DNA of 64,000 nucleotides from Rhizorhapis suberifaciens (GCF_014200045.1 NZ_JACHOV010000005.1:202382-266381); one strand, 5' to 3'. Positions 26,528-37,172 are shown, counted from the first letter of the stretch. A program made the numbers and translations. The notes: generated by a model not told the origin, from the sequence alone.

Positions 26528-27535
26528 TCAAGCGTCTGCCCGTATTTCACTCAACTTCCGTTCCCAAGCCAGAGCATGGGCGACGATCAGATCGAGATCA
26601 GCGAATTCGGGACGCCATGGGAACCGCTCCATGATGGCGCGATTGTCCGAAATGAGCGAATCGGGATCGCCGGGACGACGGCCTTCGAAGCGGCGCTCAA
26701 TCCTTTTACCACTGACGCGATCTACGGCATCGAGCACTTCCAGCACTGAAAAGCCCCGTCCATATCCACAGTTGAGAATATGGTTGGCGGCGGGGTCGGC
26801 CATCAACGCCTCCAGCGCCAGAACATGCGCGCGCGCCAGATCCGAAACATGAATATAGTCGCGCACGCCAGTGCCATCAGGCGTGCCATAGTCAGTGCCA
26901 AAGACGCTGACATGACCGCGCTTTCCCAAAGCCGCCTCCACCGCGACCTTGATGAGATGCGTAGCGCCTGCCGTCGACTGACCAGTACGGCATTGCGGAT
27001 CGGCCCCCGCAACGTTGAAATAGCGCAGCGCGCAATAGTTCAGGTTATGCGCTTTCGACACATCGTCCAGCATGATCTCTGTCATCAGCTTCGACATGCC
27101 ATAGGGGTTGATTGGGCGTTTGGGCGCATTCTCCCCCACCGGACTTTCCTCCGGCACTCCATAGGTTGCGGCCGTGGACGAAAAGATAAAATGCCCGATG
27201 CCCGCGCGCACCGCACTTTCAATGAGCGAACGGCTTTTGGCACTGTTATTGTCATAATATTTGAGCGGGTTCTCGACCGATTCCGGGACGATGATCGAGC
27301 CCGCAAAGTGCATGATCGCCTTGACGCCCTGCTCGGCGATGATCTCCTGAACAAGGTGATGATCCGCGATGTCCCCTTCATAAAAATCGACGTTTTCCGG
27401 TACGGCGCGGCGGAAACCAGTGGTGAGATTGTCGATCACCGCTACCCGATAGCCGGCGTCCCTAAGCGCGAGGACGGCATGGCTGCCGATATAACCGGCG
27501 CCCCCGGTAACCAGGACTGCGGGCTTTTCGCTCAT
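26528..27535 (-). CDS. galE: UDP-glucose 4-epimerase
   Basis: GalE interconverts UDP-glucose and UDP-galactose, and often the N-acetyl forms, for glycan synthesis. The 335-residue extended SDR has the NAD motif VTGGAGYIGSHAVLAL, the Ser of FSSTAATYGVPEESPV, the catalytic Tyr-Lys in NPYGMSKLMTE and the substrate region VRDYIHVSDLARAHVLAL. The ATG at 27535 is followed at once by the conserved core. It is the only dedicated UDP-hexose epimerase seen and could supply the polysaccharide genes at 14-21 kb. Confidence 0.95.
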   Translation of the reverse strand: MSEKPAVLVTGGAGYIGSHAVLALRDAGYRVAVIDNLTTGFRRAVPENVDFYEGDIADHHLVQEIIAEQGVKAIMHFAGSIIVPESVENPLKYYDNNSAKSRSLIESAVRAGIGHFIFSSTAATYGVPEESPVGENAPKRPINPYGMSKLMTEIMLDDVSKAHNLNYCALRYFNVAGADPQCRTGQSTAGATHLIKVAVEAALGKRGHVSVFGTDYGTPDGTGVRDYIHVSDLARAHVLALEALMADPAANHILNCGYGRGFSVLEVLDAVDRVSGKRIERRFEGRRPGDPDSLISDNRAIMERFPWRPEFADLDLIVAHALAWERKLSEIRADA

Positions 27536-27676
27536 GAGAACTCCCTGAAAAATTTGGCTGTGCCCGGTTTCATATCGGTTGCATCAACGCAATGGAATCC
27601 CTCATTCAGGCTGCGTGCAGCAAGACCATGTGTTATGCGTTTAAGACAAGATGATAAATGTCGGAAAGGAATAGCG

Positions 27677-28261
27677 ATGAACAAGCGGATCGCTGCGCTG
27701 CTGGTTCCGATGACGCTGGCGGGTTGTCAGACTGCCGTCGCGCCAGTGGAGGTCACTCGTTTTCATATGGGCGACCAGACCGGCCGGGGCTCCGTCGCGG
27801 TGGAGCCGATGACCCTTTCTGATGACTCCAGCATTGAGTACCGAACCTATGCGGCCGCCGTCGCACAGGAACTTCAGCGGATCGGCTTTGCCGAACAAAC
27901 CGGTGCGAACAGCCAATATGTCGCAAGCGTGAACTATATGCGCGGCGTGCGCGATACGTTGGGCGGTGGCCGCTCGCCCGTCAGCGTAGGCGTGGGCGGA
28001 GCAACCGGAAGCTATGGGAGCGGCGTAGGGCTGGGTGTGGGCATCAACCTGTCCGGACCGCCCAAGCCCCTCGTGACCACCCAGCTAAATGTGCAGATCA
28101 GGCGCCGCTCTGACCGTAGCGTGATATGGGAGGGCCGCGCGGTCACCGAGGCTAAGGAAGGATCTCCCGCCGCGCAACCCGGCATGGCGGCTTCGAAACT
28201 TGCCGAAGCGCTGTTCAAGGACTTTCCGGGCGTGTCGGGACAGACTATCAAGGTCAAATGA
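27677..28261 (+). CDS. DUF4136-type lipoprotein
   Basis: A 194-residue probable outer-membrane or periplasmic lipoprotein. The signal [17 protein letters not shown] ends in a lipobox (LAGC). The mature part has [20 protein letters not shown] and a glycine-rich [13 protein letters not shown] stretch before [23 protein letters not shown], the pattern of DUF4136 proteins. The function is unknown. The ATG at 27677 follows AAGGAA; the much longer open frame upstream is antisense to galE and is not coding. The stop overlaps the next start (ATGA), so it is translationally coupled to a carboxypeptidase. Confidence 0.86.
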   Translation: MNKRIAALLVPMTLAGCQTAVAPVEVTRFHMGDQTGRGSVAVEPMTLSDDSSIEYRTYAAAVAQELQRIGFAEQTGANSQYVASVNYMRGVRDTLGGGRSPVSVGVGGATGSYGSGVGLGVGINLSGPPKPLVTTQLNVQIRRRSDRSVIWEGRAVTEAKEGSPAAQPGMAASKLAEALFKDFPGVSGQTIKVK

Positions 28262-29376
28262 CCCTTTCGATCAGCAGCTCCTTTGACGCCGGCAATATTC
28301 GCGTCCTCAACATCAGCGGTAACCGCGCGGACCTTGAAATCATCAAGGACCAGGACAGCGAGTTTCACCAATGGTTCTACTTCCGCCTCTCTGGCGCCGC
28401 TGGCGAGGACATAGAACTCCGCATCGTCAACTGCGCCAGCGCGGCTTATCCGGACGGCTGGCCCGGCTATAAGGCGCGGGTAAGCGAGGATCGGGAGAAT
28501 TGGTGGCTTGCCGATACCAGCTATGCAGACGGGGTGCTCACCATACGCGTTTCGCCCGACAGCAATGCGATGTGGGTCGCCTATTTCGCACCCTTTTCCA
28601 TGGAGCGGCATCATGACCTGATCGCTTATGCCGCAAATCAGCCGGGCGTTACCCAGCGGCAATTGGGGTTGACGCTGGACGGGCAGCCGCTGGACCTGCT
28701 GAGCGTGGGCGAAGGGCCCAAGCAGGTGTGGTTGTACGCCCGCCAGCATCCCGGTGAAACCATGGCCGAATGGTGGATGGAGGGCGCGATCGAGCGCCTC
28801 ACCGACATGGAGGACAGTGTGGCCCGCCTGCTGCGGAAAAAGGCGACCTTCCACATTGTTCCGAACATGAACCCGGACGGCAGCAGGCGGGGCCATTTGC
28901 GCACGAATGCGAAGGGCGTGAACCTCAACCGCGAATGGCATAATCCCAACATGGAGCGGAGCCCCGAAGTATTTCTGGTCCGCGCCGCCATGGACGAGAC
29001 CGGCGTCGACTTCGCAATGGACGTCCATGGGGATGAAGCGATTCCCGCTGTGTTCATCGCCGGGTTTGAAGGGATTCCCTCGCTCCGTGAGGACCGGCTG
29101 GCTCTATACCACCGCTATCGCGATATTCTTTCCGCCCGCACGCCCGATTTCCAGACCCGCATCGGTTACCCGTCCGCCCCTCCAGGCAAGGCAAATCTCT
29201 CCATGTCCACCGCCCAGTTGGCCGAGCGCTATGGGGCCGTGTCGATGACGCTGGAGATGCCGTTCAAGGACAATGATGGTCTGCCGGACCCCGATTTCGG
29301 CTGGTCACCCGCCCGGTCCGCGCAATTGGGCAAGGACTGCCTGGCGGCGTTGGCAGAGATGATCGACAGCATTTAG
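28258..29376 (+). CDS. M14-family zinc carboxypeptidase (cytosolic carboxypeptidase-like)
   Basis: A 372-residue protein with an N-terminal beta domain (about residues 1-115) like that of cytosolic carboxypeptidases, then the peptidase. Zinc ligands are in [16 protein letters not shown] (H..E) and the later His of [12 protein letters not shown]. Substrate-site residues are in [19 protein letters not shown] and [11 protein letters not shown]. The catalytic Glu is probably in [15 protein letters not shown]. It has no signal peptide, so it should act in the cytoplasm. It would remove C-terminal residues or amidated groups, but the substrate is unknown. It overlaps the lipoprotein gene by 4 bp. 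Confidence 0.88.
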   Translation: MTLSISSSFDAGNIRVLNISGNRADLEIIKDQDSEFHQWFYFRLSGAAGEDIELRIVNCASAAYPDGWPGYKARVSEDRENWWLADTSYADGVLTIRVSPDSNAMWVAYFAPFSMERHHDLIAYAANQPGVTQRQLGLTLDGQPLDLLSVGEGPKQVWLYARQHPGETMAEWWMEGAIERLTDMEDSVARLLRKKATFHIVPNMNPDGSRRGHLRTNAKGVNLNREWHNPNMERSPEVFLVRAAMDETGVDFAMDVHGDEAIPAVFIAGFEGIPSLREDRLALYHRYRDILSARTPDFQTRIGYPSAPPGKANLSMSTAQLAERYGAVSMTLEMPFKDNDGLPDPDFGWSPARSAQLGKDCLAALAEMIDSI

Positions 29377-29439
29377 CTGCAAGTTGCATGGGGAAATTTT
29401 AACGCTAAGGAGAAGGCCGCGCCAGATACGGAGATTCAC

Positions 29440-30126
29440 ATGCCCACGCTCGTCCTCATTCGTCATGGTCAGTCCGCATGGAATCTGGAGAACCGCTTTA
29501 CCGGCTGGTGGGATGTGGACGTGACCGAAAAAGGCGCGGAGGAAGCACGTGCGGCAGGCAAGCTGATGGCGCAAAAGGACCTGGATTTCGATTGCTGCTT
29601 CACCTCTGTCCAAACGCGCGCGATCAAGACGTTGAACCTCGCGTTGGAAGAAATGGGGCGGCTCTGGTTGCCGGTAGAAAAGGATTGGCGCCTGAACGAG
29701 CGCCATTATGGGGGGCTGACCGGCCTCAACAAGGCGGAGACCGCAGCCAAGCATGGCGACGAACAAGTTCACATCTGGCGCCGCAGTTTCGACATTCCGC
29801 CGCCGCCCCTGGATGAAGACAGCGAATTCGATCTCAGCCACGACCGACGCTATGCCGGCATCGCCATCCCCAATACGGAAAGCCTGAAAGATACCATAGC
29901 CCGTGTGCTCCCCTATTGGGAAAGCCGCATCGCGCCGGAGCTGAAGGCCGGCAAACGCGTGCTGATCTCCGCCCATGGCAATTCACTACGCGCGCTGGTG
30001 AAACATCTGTCGGGAATTTCGGACGCCGAGATCACCGGACTGGAAATACCGACGGGGCAACCGATTGTATATCAACTGAACGGCGATTTGCGCGAAGTTG
30101 AGCGTTACTATTTGTCGGAGCGATAG
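29440..30126 (+). CDS. gpmA: 2,3-bisphosphoglycerate-dependent phosphoglycerate mutase
   Basis: GpmA interconverts 3- and 2-phosphoglycerate in glycolysis. The 228-residue histidine phosphatase begins [17 protein letters not shown], with the phospho-His in RHG. It continues with [34 protein letters not shown] and the second catalytic His in [17 protein letters not shown]. The C-terminal [12 protein letters not shown] is typical. A weak GGAG box precedes the ATG at 29440. Confidence 0.96.
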   Translation: MPTLVLIRHGQSAWNLENRFTGWWDVDVTEKGAEEARAAGKLMAQKDLDFDCCFTSVQTRAIKTLNLALEEMGRLWLPVEKDWRLNERHYGGLTGLNKAETAAKHGDEQVHIWRRSFDIPPPPLDEDSEFDLSHDRRYAGIAIPNTESLKDTIARVLPYWESRIAPELKAGKRVLISAHGNSLRALVKHLSGISDAEITGLEIPTGQPIVYQLNGDLREVERYYLSER

Positions 30127-30153
30127 GGACGGCCCAAAGCCCGCGGGAGTTGA

Positions 30154-30777
30154 TCAGGCCGCTCGTTGCTTTCGCGACTTACGCTTGTTGGCGTACATGT
30201 CAGCATCGGCGCGAGCGACAAGGGCTTCGTCCGTATCACTTTCCAGCATGACCGCCATTCCGAATGACGCGCCCAGCGTCAGCTTCGCGCAATTGAATTC
30301 GCAAGGAGTCTGCGCAATCGCCGTCTGCAGATCGGCGAGTTTGGCCACCGCTTCTTCCTTGCTCAGTTCCTCCAGGACAAGCGCGAATTCGTCGCCACCA
30401 ATGCGGGCTACGATATCGGTCGCGCGCACGTTGGCGGACAAAAGCCCGGCGATGTGGATCAAGGCATAATCGCCCGCACAGTGTCCATGGGTGTCGTTGA
30501 TCGATTTCAGGCCGTCCACGTCCATGAACACCAATATGGAGCGCGTACCATAGCGACCCAGCCGCTTCAGCCGATCGTTGATCGCATTGATCAAATAGCG
30601 GCGGTTATAAAGTGGAGTTAGCGTATCGCGCTCCACTACTCGCTCAAGTTCGCTGTTTGCGATGCGAAGCGACAGTAGCTCACGCCTTAGCACGGCCAGC
30701 TGCGCTTCAAGATCACGAATGCGTTCCGCGTCTCCCGACGGAGCGCGATTTTCTATTTTCAGGCTCTGCACGACCAT
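30154..30777 (-). CDS. GGDEF diguanylate cyclase with short coiled-coil N-terminus
   Basis: A 207-residue cytosolic protein that should make c-di-GMP from two GTP. A leucine-rich coiled coil (IRDLEAQLAVLRRELLSL) that could dimerise it precedes a complete GGDEF domain (DTLTPLYNRRYLINAI). The active loop is intact (RIGGDEFALVLEE). The allosteric I-site RxxD is present as RATD five residues before GGDEF, so feedback inhibition is expected. No sensor domain is visible. The ATG at 30777 is preferred to a TTG at 30783. Confidence 0.92.
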   Translation of the reverse strand: MVVQSLKIENRAPSGDAERIRDLEAQLAVLRRELLSLRIANSELERVVERDTLTPLYNRRYLINAINDRLKRLGRYGTRSILVFMDVDGLKSINDTHGHCAGDYALIHIAGLLSANVRATDIVARIGGDEFALVLEELSKEEAVAKLADLQTAIAQTPCEFNCAKLTLGASFGMAVMLESDTDEALVARADADMYANKRKSRKQRAA

Positions 30778-30958
30778 CCCCAATTGGAGCTAAACCTCCA
30801 TACCCCGACTTGGTTAATTTATTTCTAGCGCGCCCGGTCAACAAGCAATATTTGCCAAGCCCCGCCTTAGCTAGGCGATAACCCATTGCCCCTGCGGTTT
30901 TGCAAGGTTAAGAGCCATCGCTTCTTTCCTACGCACAAGCGACGACACCAGGAGCGAC

Positions 30959-31447
30959 ATGACGCAGGCAAAACCGCTGGTCGGCATAATAATGGGTAGC
31001 CGATCCGATTGGGAAACCATGTCCAATGCCGCCGACATGCTGGCGGCGCTGGGCGTGCCGCATGAATGCAAGGTTGTGTCAGCGCACCGCACGCCAGAAC
31101 GGCTCTATGATTATGCCCGGGGTGCTGCGGCACGCGGCCTGAAGGTCATTATCGCCGGCGCGGGCGGCGCGGCGCACTTGCCGGGCATGACCGCATCGAT
31201 GACGCGCCTGCCGGTGCTGGGTGTGCCTGTGGAATCCAAGGCTCTTAAGGGAATGGACAGCCTGCTTTCCATTGTGCAGATGCCGGGCGGCATTCCGGTC
31301 GGCACGCTGGCGATCGGTAAGCCCGGGGCGATCAATGCCGGCCTGATGGCGGCGGCGATCCTGGCGACAAATGATGACGCCCTCGCCACGCGACTGGACG
31401 AGTGGCGGGCAAAGCAGACCGCAGACGTAGCGTCAGAACCCGAATGA
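30959..31447 (+). CDS. purE: 5-(carboxyamino)imidazole ribonucleotide mutase
   Basis: PurE (class I) converts N5-CAIR to CAIR in purine synthesis. The 162-residue protein has [13 protein letters not shown], the catalytic His region [32 protein letters not shown] and [16 protein letters not shown]. The ATG at 30959 follows AGGAG. The stop overlaps purK by 4 bp (ATGA), giving a purEK operon. Confidence 0.97.
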   Translation: MTQAKPLVGIIMGSRSDWETMSNAADMLAALGVPHECKVVSAHRTPERLYDYARGAAARGLKVIIAGAGGAAHLPGMTASMTRLPVLGVPVESKALKGMDSLLSIVQMPGGIPVGTLAIGKPGAINAGLMAAAILATNDDALATRLDEWRAKQTADVASEPE

Positions 31448-32514
31448 CGGCCCTCCCCTCCCGCTCCACCATCGGCATATTGGGCGGAGGCCAGTTAGGC
31501 CGGATGCTGGCCATGGCGGCGGCGCAGCTTGGTTATCGCTGCCATATCTACGCGCCGGAAAAAACCAGTATTGCAGCTGAGGTTGCGGCGGAATGGACGC
31601 GCGGAGACTATGACGATATTGCCGCCCTCCGGAAGTTCGCGGCCTCGGTGGACGTCGTCACCTATGAGTTTGAGAATATCCATCACGCACCGCTCGTAGC
31701 GCTGAGCGAGGAGGCAATCCTTCGTCCATCCGTGCAGGCGCTAGAGATCGCGCAGGATAGGAAGGCAGAGAAAAGCTTTGTCGGTTCGCTGGGCGGACGC
31801 ACTGCCCCCTGGGCGAGCGTCAATAGCCGGGACGAACTGGACGCGGCACTCTCTAAGATCGGAGCGCCGGCGATCCTGAAAACCCGGCGGCTGGGCTATG
31901 ACGGCAAGGGTCAGGCGCGGATCAGGAAATCTGAGGACGCGGACGCTGCCTGGAAAACCATATCCGGGCAGCCTGCGATCATGGAGGGCTTTGTCCGTTT
32001 CGACCGGGAATTCTCAGTCATTCTTGCCCGCGCCGCGGACGGGGGGGTGCATTATTGGGATTGCCCGGATAACGAGCATGACCATGGCATCCTTGCGCTC
32101 TCCACCGTTCCAGCAGGCCCGACAGTCGCCGCACAGGCGCAGGAGGCAATGGCGTTGGCGCGCAAGGTGGCTGACGCGCTGGATTATGTCGGCGTGCTGA
32201 CGCTGGAGTTTTTCGCGGGAGAAGATGGCCCGGTCTTCAACGAAATGGCCCCGCGCGTGCACAATAGCGGTCACTGGACTATCGAAGGCGCAATCACTAG
32301 CCAGTTCGAAAATCACATTCGCGCCATTTGTGGTTTGCCGTTGGGTGAAACCAGCCTTGCCGCGACGAGGGTCGAAATGCGCAACTTGATCGGAAATGAC
32401 GTGGAGGATGCCGAAAAAATCCTCGCCGACCCTTCAAATCATTTGCACCTTTATGGCAAGGGTGAGGGACGGCCAGGACGGAAGATGGGACATGTGACCC
32501 GTTTGTTCTTGTGA
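31444..32514 (+). CDS. purK: 5-(carboxyamino)imidazole ribonucleotide synthase
   Basis: PurK makes N5-CAIR from AIR, bicarbonate and ATP, feeding PurE. The 356-residue ATP-grasp protein starts at the ATG at 31444 (overlapping purE). The N-terminal motif is [20 protein letters not shown]. The ATP-grasp core has [17 protein letters not shown] and [20 protein letters not shown], and [14 protein letters not shown] carries the substrate-binding residues. An upstream in-frame ATG (31402) lies inside purE and is not needed. Confidence 0.96.
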   Translation: MTALPSRSTIGILGGGQLGRMLAMAAAQLGYRCHIYAPEKTSIAAEVAAEWTRGDYDDIAALRKFAASVDVVTYEFENIHHAPLVALSEEAILRPSVQALEIAQDRKAEKSFVGSLGGRTAPWASVNSRDELDAALSKIGAPAILKTRRLGYDGKGQARIRKSEDADAAWKTISGQPAIMEGFVRFDREFSVILARAADGGVHYWDCPDNEHDHGILALSTVPAGPTVAAQAQEAMALARKVADALDYVGVLTLEFFAGEDGPVFNEMAPRVHNSGHWTIEGAITSQFENHIRAICGLPLGETSLAATRVEMRNLIGNDVEDAEKILADPSNHLHLYGKGEGRPGRKMGHVTRLFL

Positions 32515-32523
32515 GACTGTAGT

Positions 32524-32598
32524 GCTCCTGTGAAAGCAGGAGCCCAGAAGGCACAAGCGCCGCGCCAAGACATTCTGTGCTCCTGCTTTCGCAGGAGT
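32524..32598. repeat. Pair of inverted REP-like hairpins between purK and folA
   Basis: GCTCCTG-TGAAAG-CAGGAGC (32524-32543) and CTCCTGC-TTTC-GCAGGAG (32580-32597) are near-copies in opposite orientation, about 36 bp apart. A related single copy sits at 4192-4215. A doublet of inverted copies is the layout of REPIN elements. It could also protect or terminate the purEK message. Confidence 0.65.
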
Positions 32599-32643
32599 AC
32601 AATCACGTGAAAGCTTGGATACAGGAAGGACAAGAAGAGCATA

Positions 32644-33141
32644 ATGCCAATGAACCGCCCCGAAATTGTCCTTCTCCTTGCTCGCGCCGATAATGGCGTC
32701 ATCGGCTGCAATGGAAGGCTTCCCTGGCACCTGCCGGCCGATCTGCGCCGTTTCAAGATGCTGACGCAAGGCACGCCGATGATCATGGGCCGCAAAACCT
32801 TCGACAGCTTGCCAGGCCTTCTCAACGGACGCCGCCATATTGTGCTCACTCGCGATCCCGAATGGGAAGAGGAAGGCGTGGAGGTGGTGCACAATATGGA
32901 TGACGCCATTGCTCACGCCAATGCACCCCATATCTCCGTCATCGGAGGCGCTGATATCTTCTCGCTGTTCCTTCCCAGGGCGGACCGCATCGAACTGACG
33001 GAGGTTCATGCCGCCCCCGAGGGAGATGTCGTCATTGCGGGTTTCGACCGGCGTGAATGGAAAGAAATAGGGCGGGAAGATCATGAGCCGGAGGGGGGGC
33101 GGCCCGGTTACAGTTTCGTCACCCTACGCCGCACGGATTGA
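32644..33141 (+). CDS. folA: Dihydrofolate reductase
   Basis: FolA reduces dihydrofolate to tetrahydrofolate with NADPH. The 165-residue protein has the signature VIGCNGRLPWHLPADLRRFK, with the catalytic acid in the LPADL segment. The NADPH-binding MIMGRKTFDSLPGLLNGRRH and ISVIGGADIFSLFLP follow. ATGs at 32644 and 32650 are both possible starts. The stop at 33139-33141 is followed closely by ribF. Confidence 0.96.
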   Translation: MPMNRPEIVLLLARADNGVIGCNGRLPWHLPADLRRFKMLTQGTPMIMGRKTFDSLPGLLNGRRHIVLTRDPEWEEEGVEVVHNMDDAIAHANAPHISVIGGADIFSLFLPRADRIELTEVHAAPEGDVVIAGFDRREWKEIGREDHEPEGGRPGYSFVTLRRTD

Positions 33142-33173
33142 ACGGGCGTGCGGAACACCCTATAGGCCGGGGA

Positions 33174-34112
33174 ATGGAGCGGCTGGACAGCGGCTCGGCA
33201 GTGCCGCCGCACCTACGCGGGGCGATTGTCGCGCTGGGTAATTTCGACGGTTTTCACCTTGGTCATCAGGCCGTGGCCGGGCGCGCCATTGATTGGGCGC
33301 GTTCCGAGGGCCGGCCGGCTATCATCGCGACCTTTGACCCTCACCCGGTCCGTCATTTCTTTCCCGATCTGCCGCCCTTTCGCCTTACCACGCTGGAACA
33401 GCGGCAGAGGCTGTTCATTGCCGCCGGGGCAGATGCGATGCTGGTCTTTCACTTTGATGACCGGCTGGCAGGAACGACCGCAGAGGCTTTTGTCCGGGCA
33501 TTAATCGAAGATTATGGCGCCGCAGCCGTGGTGACCGGAATGGATTTCACCTTTGGCAAGGGCCGCAGTGGCAATATCGATCTCCTGATGCGTGAGGGCG
33601 CCAAGTTGGGCCTGCGCACAGAGTCGGTGGCTCCAGTGGCGTTGGATGGCGAAATCGTCTCATCCAGCCGGATCCGCGACGCACTGCAGGCAGGCGATTG
33701 CGATGAAGCGGCCCGGCTCATGACCCGGCCTTTTGCTGTCGAAGGCGTGGTCCAGCATGGCGACAAAGTGGGGAGCGATATTGGCTATCCGACCGCCAAT
33801 ATCGACATGGGCAAATATCTGCGCCCTGCTTATGGGGTTTACGCGGTGCGCGGACGGCTGCCGGATGGGCGGGTGCTGGACGGCGTGGCAAATCTTGGCA
33901 TCCGGCCGATGTTCCAACCGCCCAAGGAATTGCTGGAACCCTATTTCTTCGATTTTGGCGAGAATCTCTACGGACAGATGGTCGAGATAGAGTTCATCCA
34001 CTTCCTGCGTCCGGAAGCCACATTCGCCAGCATGGAAGACCTCACCGCCCAGATTGCCCGCGATTGCGACGATGCGCGGCGAATCCTTGCAGCAACGCCC
34101 CGCCTGCCCTAA
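33174..34112 (+). CDS. ribF: Bifunctional riboflavin kinase / FAD synthetase
   Basis: RibF phosphorylates riboflavin to FMN and adenylates FMN to FAD. The 312-residue protein has the N-terminal nucleotidyltransferase part (AIVALGNFDGFHLGHQAV, with the HLGH motif, and SSSRIRDALQAGD). The C-terminal kinase part has GDKVGSDIGYPTANIDM (the PTAN motif), YGVYAVRGRL and GVANLGIRPMF. The ATG at 33174 starts just ahead of the conserved region; the frame's first start at 33138 overlaps folA without need. Confidence 0.96.
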   Translation: MERLDSGSAVPPHLRGAIVALGNFDGFHLGHQAVAGRAIDWARSEGRPAIIATFDPHPVRHFFPDLPPFRLTTLEQRQRLFIAAGADAMLVFHFDDRLAGTTAEAFVRALIEDYGAAAVVTGMDFTFGKGRSGNIDLLMREGAKLGLRTESVAPVALDGEIVSSSRIRDALQAGDCDEAARLMTRPFAVEGVVQHGDKVGSDIGYPTANIDMGKYLRPAYGVYAVRGRLPDGRVLDGVANLGIRPMFQPPKELLEPYFFDFGENLYGQMVEIEFIHFLRPEATFASMEDLTAQIARDCDDARRILAATPRLP

Positions 34113-34136
34113 GGCCGTGCCTTATTTCCCCGCTCC

Positions 34137-34207
34137 CGTTCGTTCCGAACGAAGTCGAGGGACGTTGGTGGAGCGCCAGCGTGCCTCGACTGCGCTGGAC
34201 ACGAACG
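34137..34207. repeat. Inverted-repeat element between ribF and ileS
   Basis: Outer arms CGTTCGT (34137-34143) and ACGAACG (34201-34207), and inner arms GTCGAGG (34154-34160) and CCTCGAC (34184-34190), pair in order across a 71-bp element. This matches the style of dispersed palindromes that sphingomonad genomes carry in many copies. It lies 25 bp before the ileS start and could form a hairpin in the ileS leader. Confidence 0.6.
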
Positions 34208-34232
34208 CAGTGTAAAGCAAGAATTCGAGCCC

Positions 34233-37163
34233 ATGACCGACGCACCAAGCCAAAAAGACACGGATTATAAAGACACCGTGTTCCTGCCCGTCACCGACTT
34301 TCCGATGAAGGCCGGGCTTGCGCAGAAGGAACCGGCGATTGCCGATCGCTGGGCGAAGATCGGCGTCTATGGGCGACTGCGCGAGACACGGAAAGGCCGT
34401 GAGCGCTTCATCCTGCACGATGGCCCGCCCTACGCCAATGGCGACATCCACATGGGCCATGCGATGAACAAGGTGCTGAAGGACATCATCGTCCGCAGCC
34501 AGTCACTGCTCGGCAAGGATGCGCCCTATGTCCCCGGCTGGGACTGCCACGGTCTCCCCATCGAATGGAAGATCGAGGAGGAGTACCGCAAGAAGAAGCA
34601 GAACAAAGACGAGGTCCCCCCACAGGAATTCCGCGCGCAGTGCCGCGCCTATGCCGACAATTGGGTGGGCGTGCAGAAGGAGCAGTTCCAGCGCCTTGGC
34701 GTCATGGGCGATTGGGACGATCCCTATCTCACGATGAAGTTTGAGGCGGAGGCGGCGATTGTCGCTGAGCTGCTGAAATTCGCGGAAAGCGGTCAGTTGT
34801 ACCGTGGCGCGAAGCCGGTGATGTGGTCCCCGGTGGAGAAGACTGCGCTTGCCGAGGCTGAGGTCGAGTATGAGGATGTAACCTCGACCCAGATCGACGT
34901 GGCGTTCGAGATTGTCGAAGCGCCGAACGCGCCGGAACTGGTGGGCGCGCATGCGGTCATCTGGACGACCACCCCTTGGACGATCCCTGTGAACCAGGGC
35001 ATCGCTTATGGGGAGGATATCCGATACGTACTAGCGACAGGCTATCCCAAGTTCGTCAAAGCTCTAGCGCCGGGTGAGCTAACTCCGATGATGCAGGAGT
35101 ACGGACCAGTATTGGTTGCAAAAGAACTTTTGTCCGCTCTCGAAGCTCGAACGACTAACATCCATTGGGAAGTCGACGAAGAATTCAGCGGCTCCCAACT
35201 CACCGGAGCGGTCGCCCGCCACCCTATGCACCATTTCGGCGGCTTCTTCGCGAAGCCCCGCCCCTTCATCGCTGCCGAGCATGTCACCACCGACGCCGGT
35301 ACGGGCCTTGTCCATATGGCCCCGGACCATGGCGAGGAGGATTTCATCGCGTGCAAGGAAGTCGGAATAGCACCGGTCTTTGCCGTCGAGGACGATGGCT
35401 ATTATCGTGCCGATTGGCCGTGGCTGCCGAGAACCGACGAGCGAGCCAAGATCGTCATCAACGAGAAGTTCAATGGCCCGGACGGCCCAATCTGTTCGGA
35501 CTTGCGCGATGCTGGCGCTCTTCTGTCCGCCAGTCCGTTTCCGCACAGCTATCCCCATAGCTGGCGGTCGAAGGCGCGGATCATCTACCGCTGCACCCCG
35601 CAATGGTTCATCCCGATGGACCGGCCAATTACTGATAGCGCCACGCCCCGCTGTGTCGAAGAAGAGCACATCATGGCGGCGCAGGGCAATGGCGCGACCC
35701 TGCGCAACATCGCCCTTAACGCCATCGAAAATACACGCTGGGTACCAGAGCGCTCAACCAACCGCATTCGGTCTATGGTCGAAGGCCGCCCCGACTGGGT
35801 GATCAGCCGCCAGCGCGCCTGGGGTGTGCCCATTGCGCTCTATGTGCATAAGCAATCAGGCGAATATCTGAACGACCCGGCCGTTAACGTCCGCATCATC
35901 GAGGCGTTCAAGGCGGGCGGCGCAGATGCCTGGTTCGGCGCTGACCATCAGGCGTTGCTTGGGAATGATCACAAGCTCGACGAATATGAGGTCGTGAACG
36001 ACATTCTCGATGTCTGGTTCGACAGTGGCTCGACCCACAGCTTCGTGGTCGAGGCGCGCTATGGCAAGGGGGTGCGCGCCAGCCTTTACCTTGAGGGCTC
36101 TGACCAGCATCGCGGCTGGTTCCAATCCTCGCTGCTCGAAAGCTGCGGCACGCGTGGTCGCGCGCCTTATGACGCCGTGCTGACCCACGGCTTCGCGCTC
36201 GATCAGCAGGGTCGAAAAATGTCCAAGTCGCTGGGTAATGTCGTCGATCCGCTAAAGATCATCGGCGAAAGCGGCGCGGATATATTGCGTATGTGGGTGG
36301 CGAGCACCGACTATTTCGACGATGTCCGCATCGGCAAGGAGGTCCTCGCCGGATCGTCCGACGCCTATCGCAAGCTGCGCAACAGTTTCCGCTACATGCT
36401 GGGGGCGCTTAGCGATTTCGATGAGAGCGAGAAGGTGCCGGTCGGCGAGATGCCGGAGCTGGAGCGCTATATCCTGCATCGCCTGGCAGAGCTGGACGCG
36501 GAGCTGCGCGCGGCGACCGACGGCTTCACCTTTGGCCGCTATATGCGCGCGCTCACCACCTTCGCGCAGGACGATCTGTCGGCCTTCTTCTTCGACATCC
36601 GCAAGGACTGCCTCTATTGCGACGCGAAGACCGACCTTAAGCGCCGCGCCTATCGCACGGTGCTCGACACGCTGTTCCATGCGCTCGTCCGCTATGCCGC
36701 ACCGATCATTCCGTTCACGGCCGAAGAGGTATGGCAAAGCCGCTTCCCGAGCGAGGACGGCAGCGTACACTTCCTGGAATGGCCGGAGGTGGATGCGGGA
36801 TGGGCAGATGACGAGCTATCCCGAAAGTGGAGCCACTTACGCGAACTGAGGGGTCATGTGACTGAAGCCATAGAGCCTTTGCGGCGTGAAAAGGTGATCA
36901 GGTCGAGTTTGGAAGCTGAGGTAAGCGTCTTGGTAAAAGATCCTCTCCTCGCAGAACGAGCAGCATCTACGGATTTTGCCGAGATTTGCATTACGGCGGC
37001 TGCGACGGTCTCAGGCATCGCCGATGATAATATCGATGAATTACGCCTCATTTCCGTTACACCCTCTGAATATCACAAATGCGGCCGCTGCTGGCGTCTG
37101 CTTCCTGAAGTGACGGAAGACGACACCCTCTGCGGACGCTGCGAGGATGTGGTGAAGGGATGA
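34233..37163 (+). CDS. ileS: Isoleucyl-tRNA synthetase
   Basis: IleS charges tRNA-Ile. The 976-residue class I synthetase has the HIGH-type motif in [13 protein letters not shown] (near residue 73) and KMSKSLGN (near 662). An editing domain lies between them ([23 protein letters not shown] region). A C-terminal zinc finger CGRCWRL…CGRCEDV completes it, as in the bacterial IleS1 type. Codon use is patchy: about 35010-35165 and 36800-37090 are less GC-rich at third positions and use CTA, GTA, TTA and CGA, unlike the rest. The reading frame is intact. lspA follows, as in many proteobacteria. Confidence 0.97.
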   Translation: MTDAPSQKDTDYKDTVFLPVTDFPMKAGLAQKEPAIADRWAKIGVYGRLRETRKGRERFILHDGPPYANGDIHMGHAMNKVLKDIIVRSQSLLGKDAPYVPGWDCHGLPIEWKIEEEYRKKKQNKDEVPPQEFRAQCRAYADNWVGVQKEQFQRLGVMGDWDDPYLTMKFEAEAAIVAELLKFAESGQLYRGAKPVMWSPVEKTALAEAEVEYEDVTSTQIDVAFEIVEAPNAPELVGAHAVIWTTTPWTIPVNQGIAYGEDIRYVLATGYPKFVKALAPGELTPMMQEYGPVLVAKELLSALEARTTNIHWEVDEEFSGSQLTGAVARHPMHHFGGFFAKPRPFIAAEHVTTDAGTGLVHMAPDHGEEDFIACKEVGIAPVFAVEDDGYYRADWPWLPRTDERAKIVINEKFNGPDGPICSDLRDAGALLSASPFPHSYPHSWRSKARIIYRCTPQWFIPMDRPITDSATPRCVEEEHIMAAQGNGATLRNIALNAIENTRWVPERSTNRIRSMVEGRPDWVISRQRAWGVPIALYVHKQSGEYLNDPAVNVRIIEAFKAGGADAWFGADHQALLGNDHKLDEYEVVNDILDVWFDSGSTHSFVVEARYGKGVRASLYLEGSDQHRGWFQSSLLESCGTRGRAPYDAVLTHGFALDQQGRKMSKSLGNVVDPLKIIGESGADILRMWVASTDYFDDVRIGKEVLAGSSDAYRKLRNSFRYMLGALSDFDESEKVPVGEMPELERYILHRLAELDAELRAATDGFTFGRYMRALTTFAQDDLSAFFFDIRKDCLYCDAKTDLKRRAYRTVLDTLFHALVRYAAPIIPFTAEEVWQSRFPSEDGSVHFLEWPEVDAGWADDELSRKWSHLRELRGHVTEAIEPLRREKVIRSSLEAEVSVLVKDPLLAERAASTDFAEICITAAATVSGIADDNIDELRLISVTPSEYHKCGRCWRLLPEVTEDDTLCGRCEDVVKG

Positions 37164-37172
37164 ACCTTATCC

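Noticed and set aside
26780..27676. Upstream extension of the DUF4136 lipoprotein frame
   Set aside because: It runs antisense through galE. The lipoprotein signal and ribosome-binding site at 27677 set the real start.
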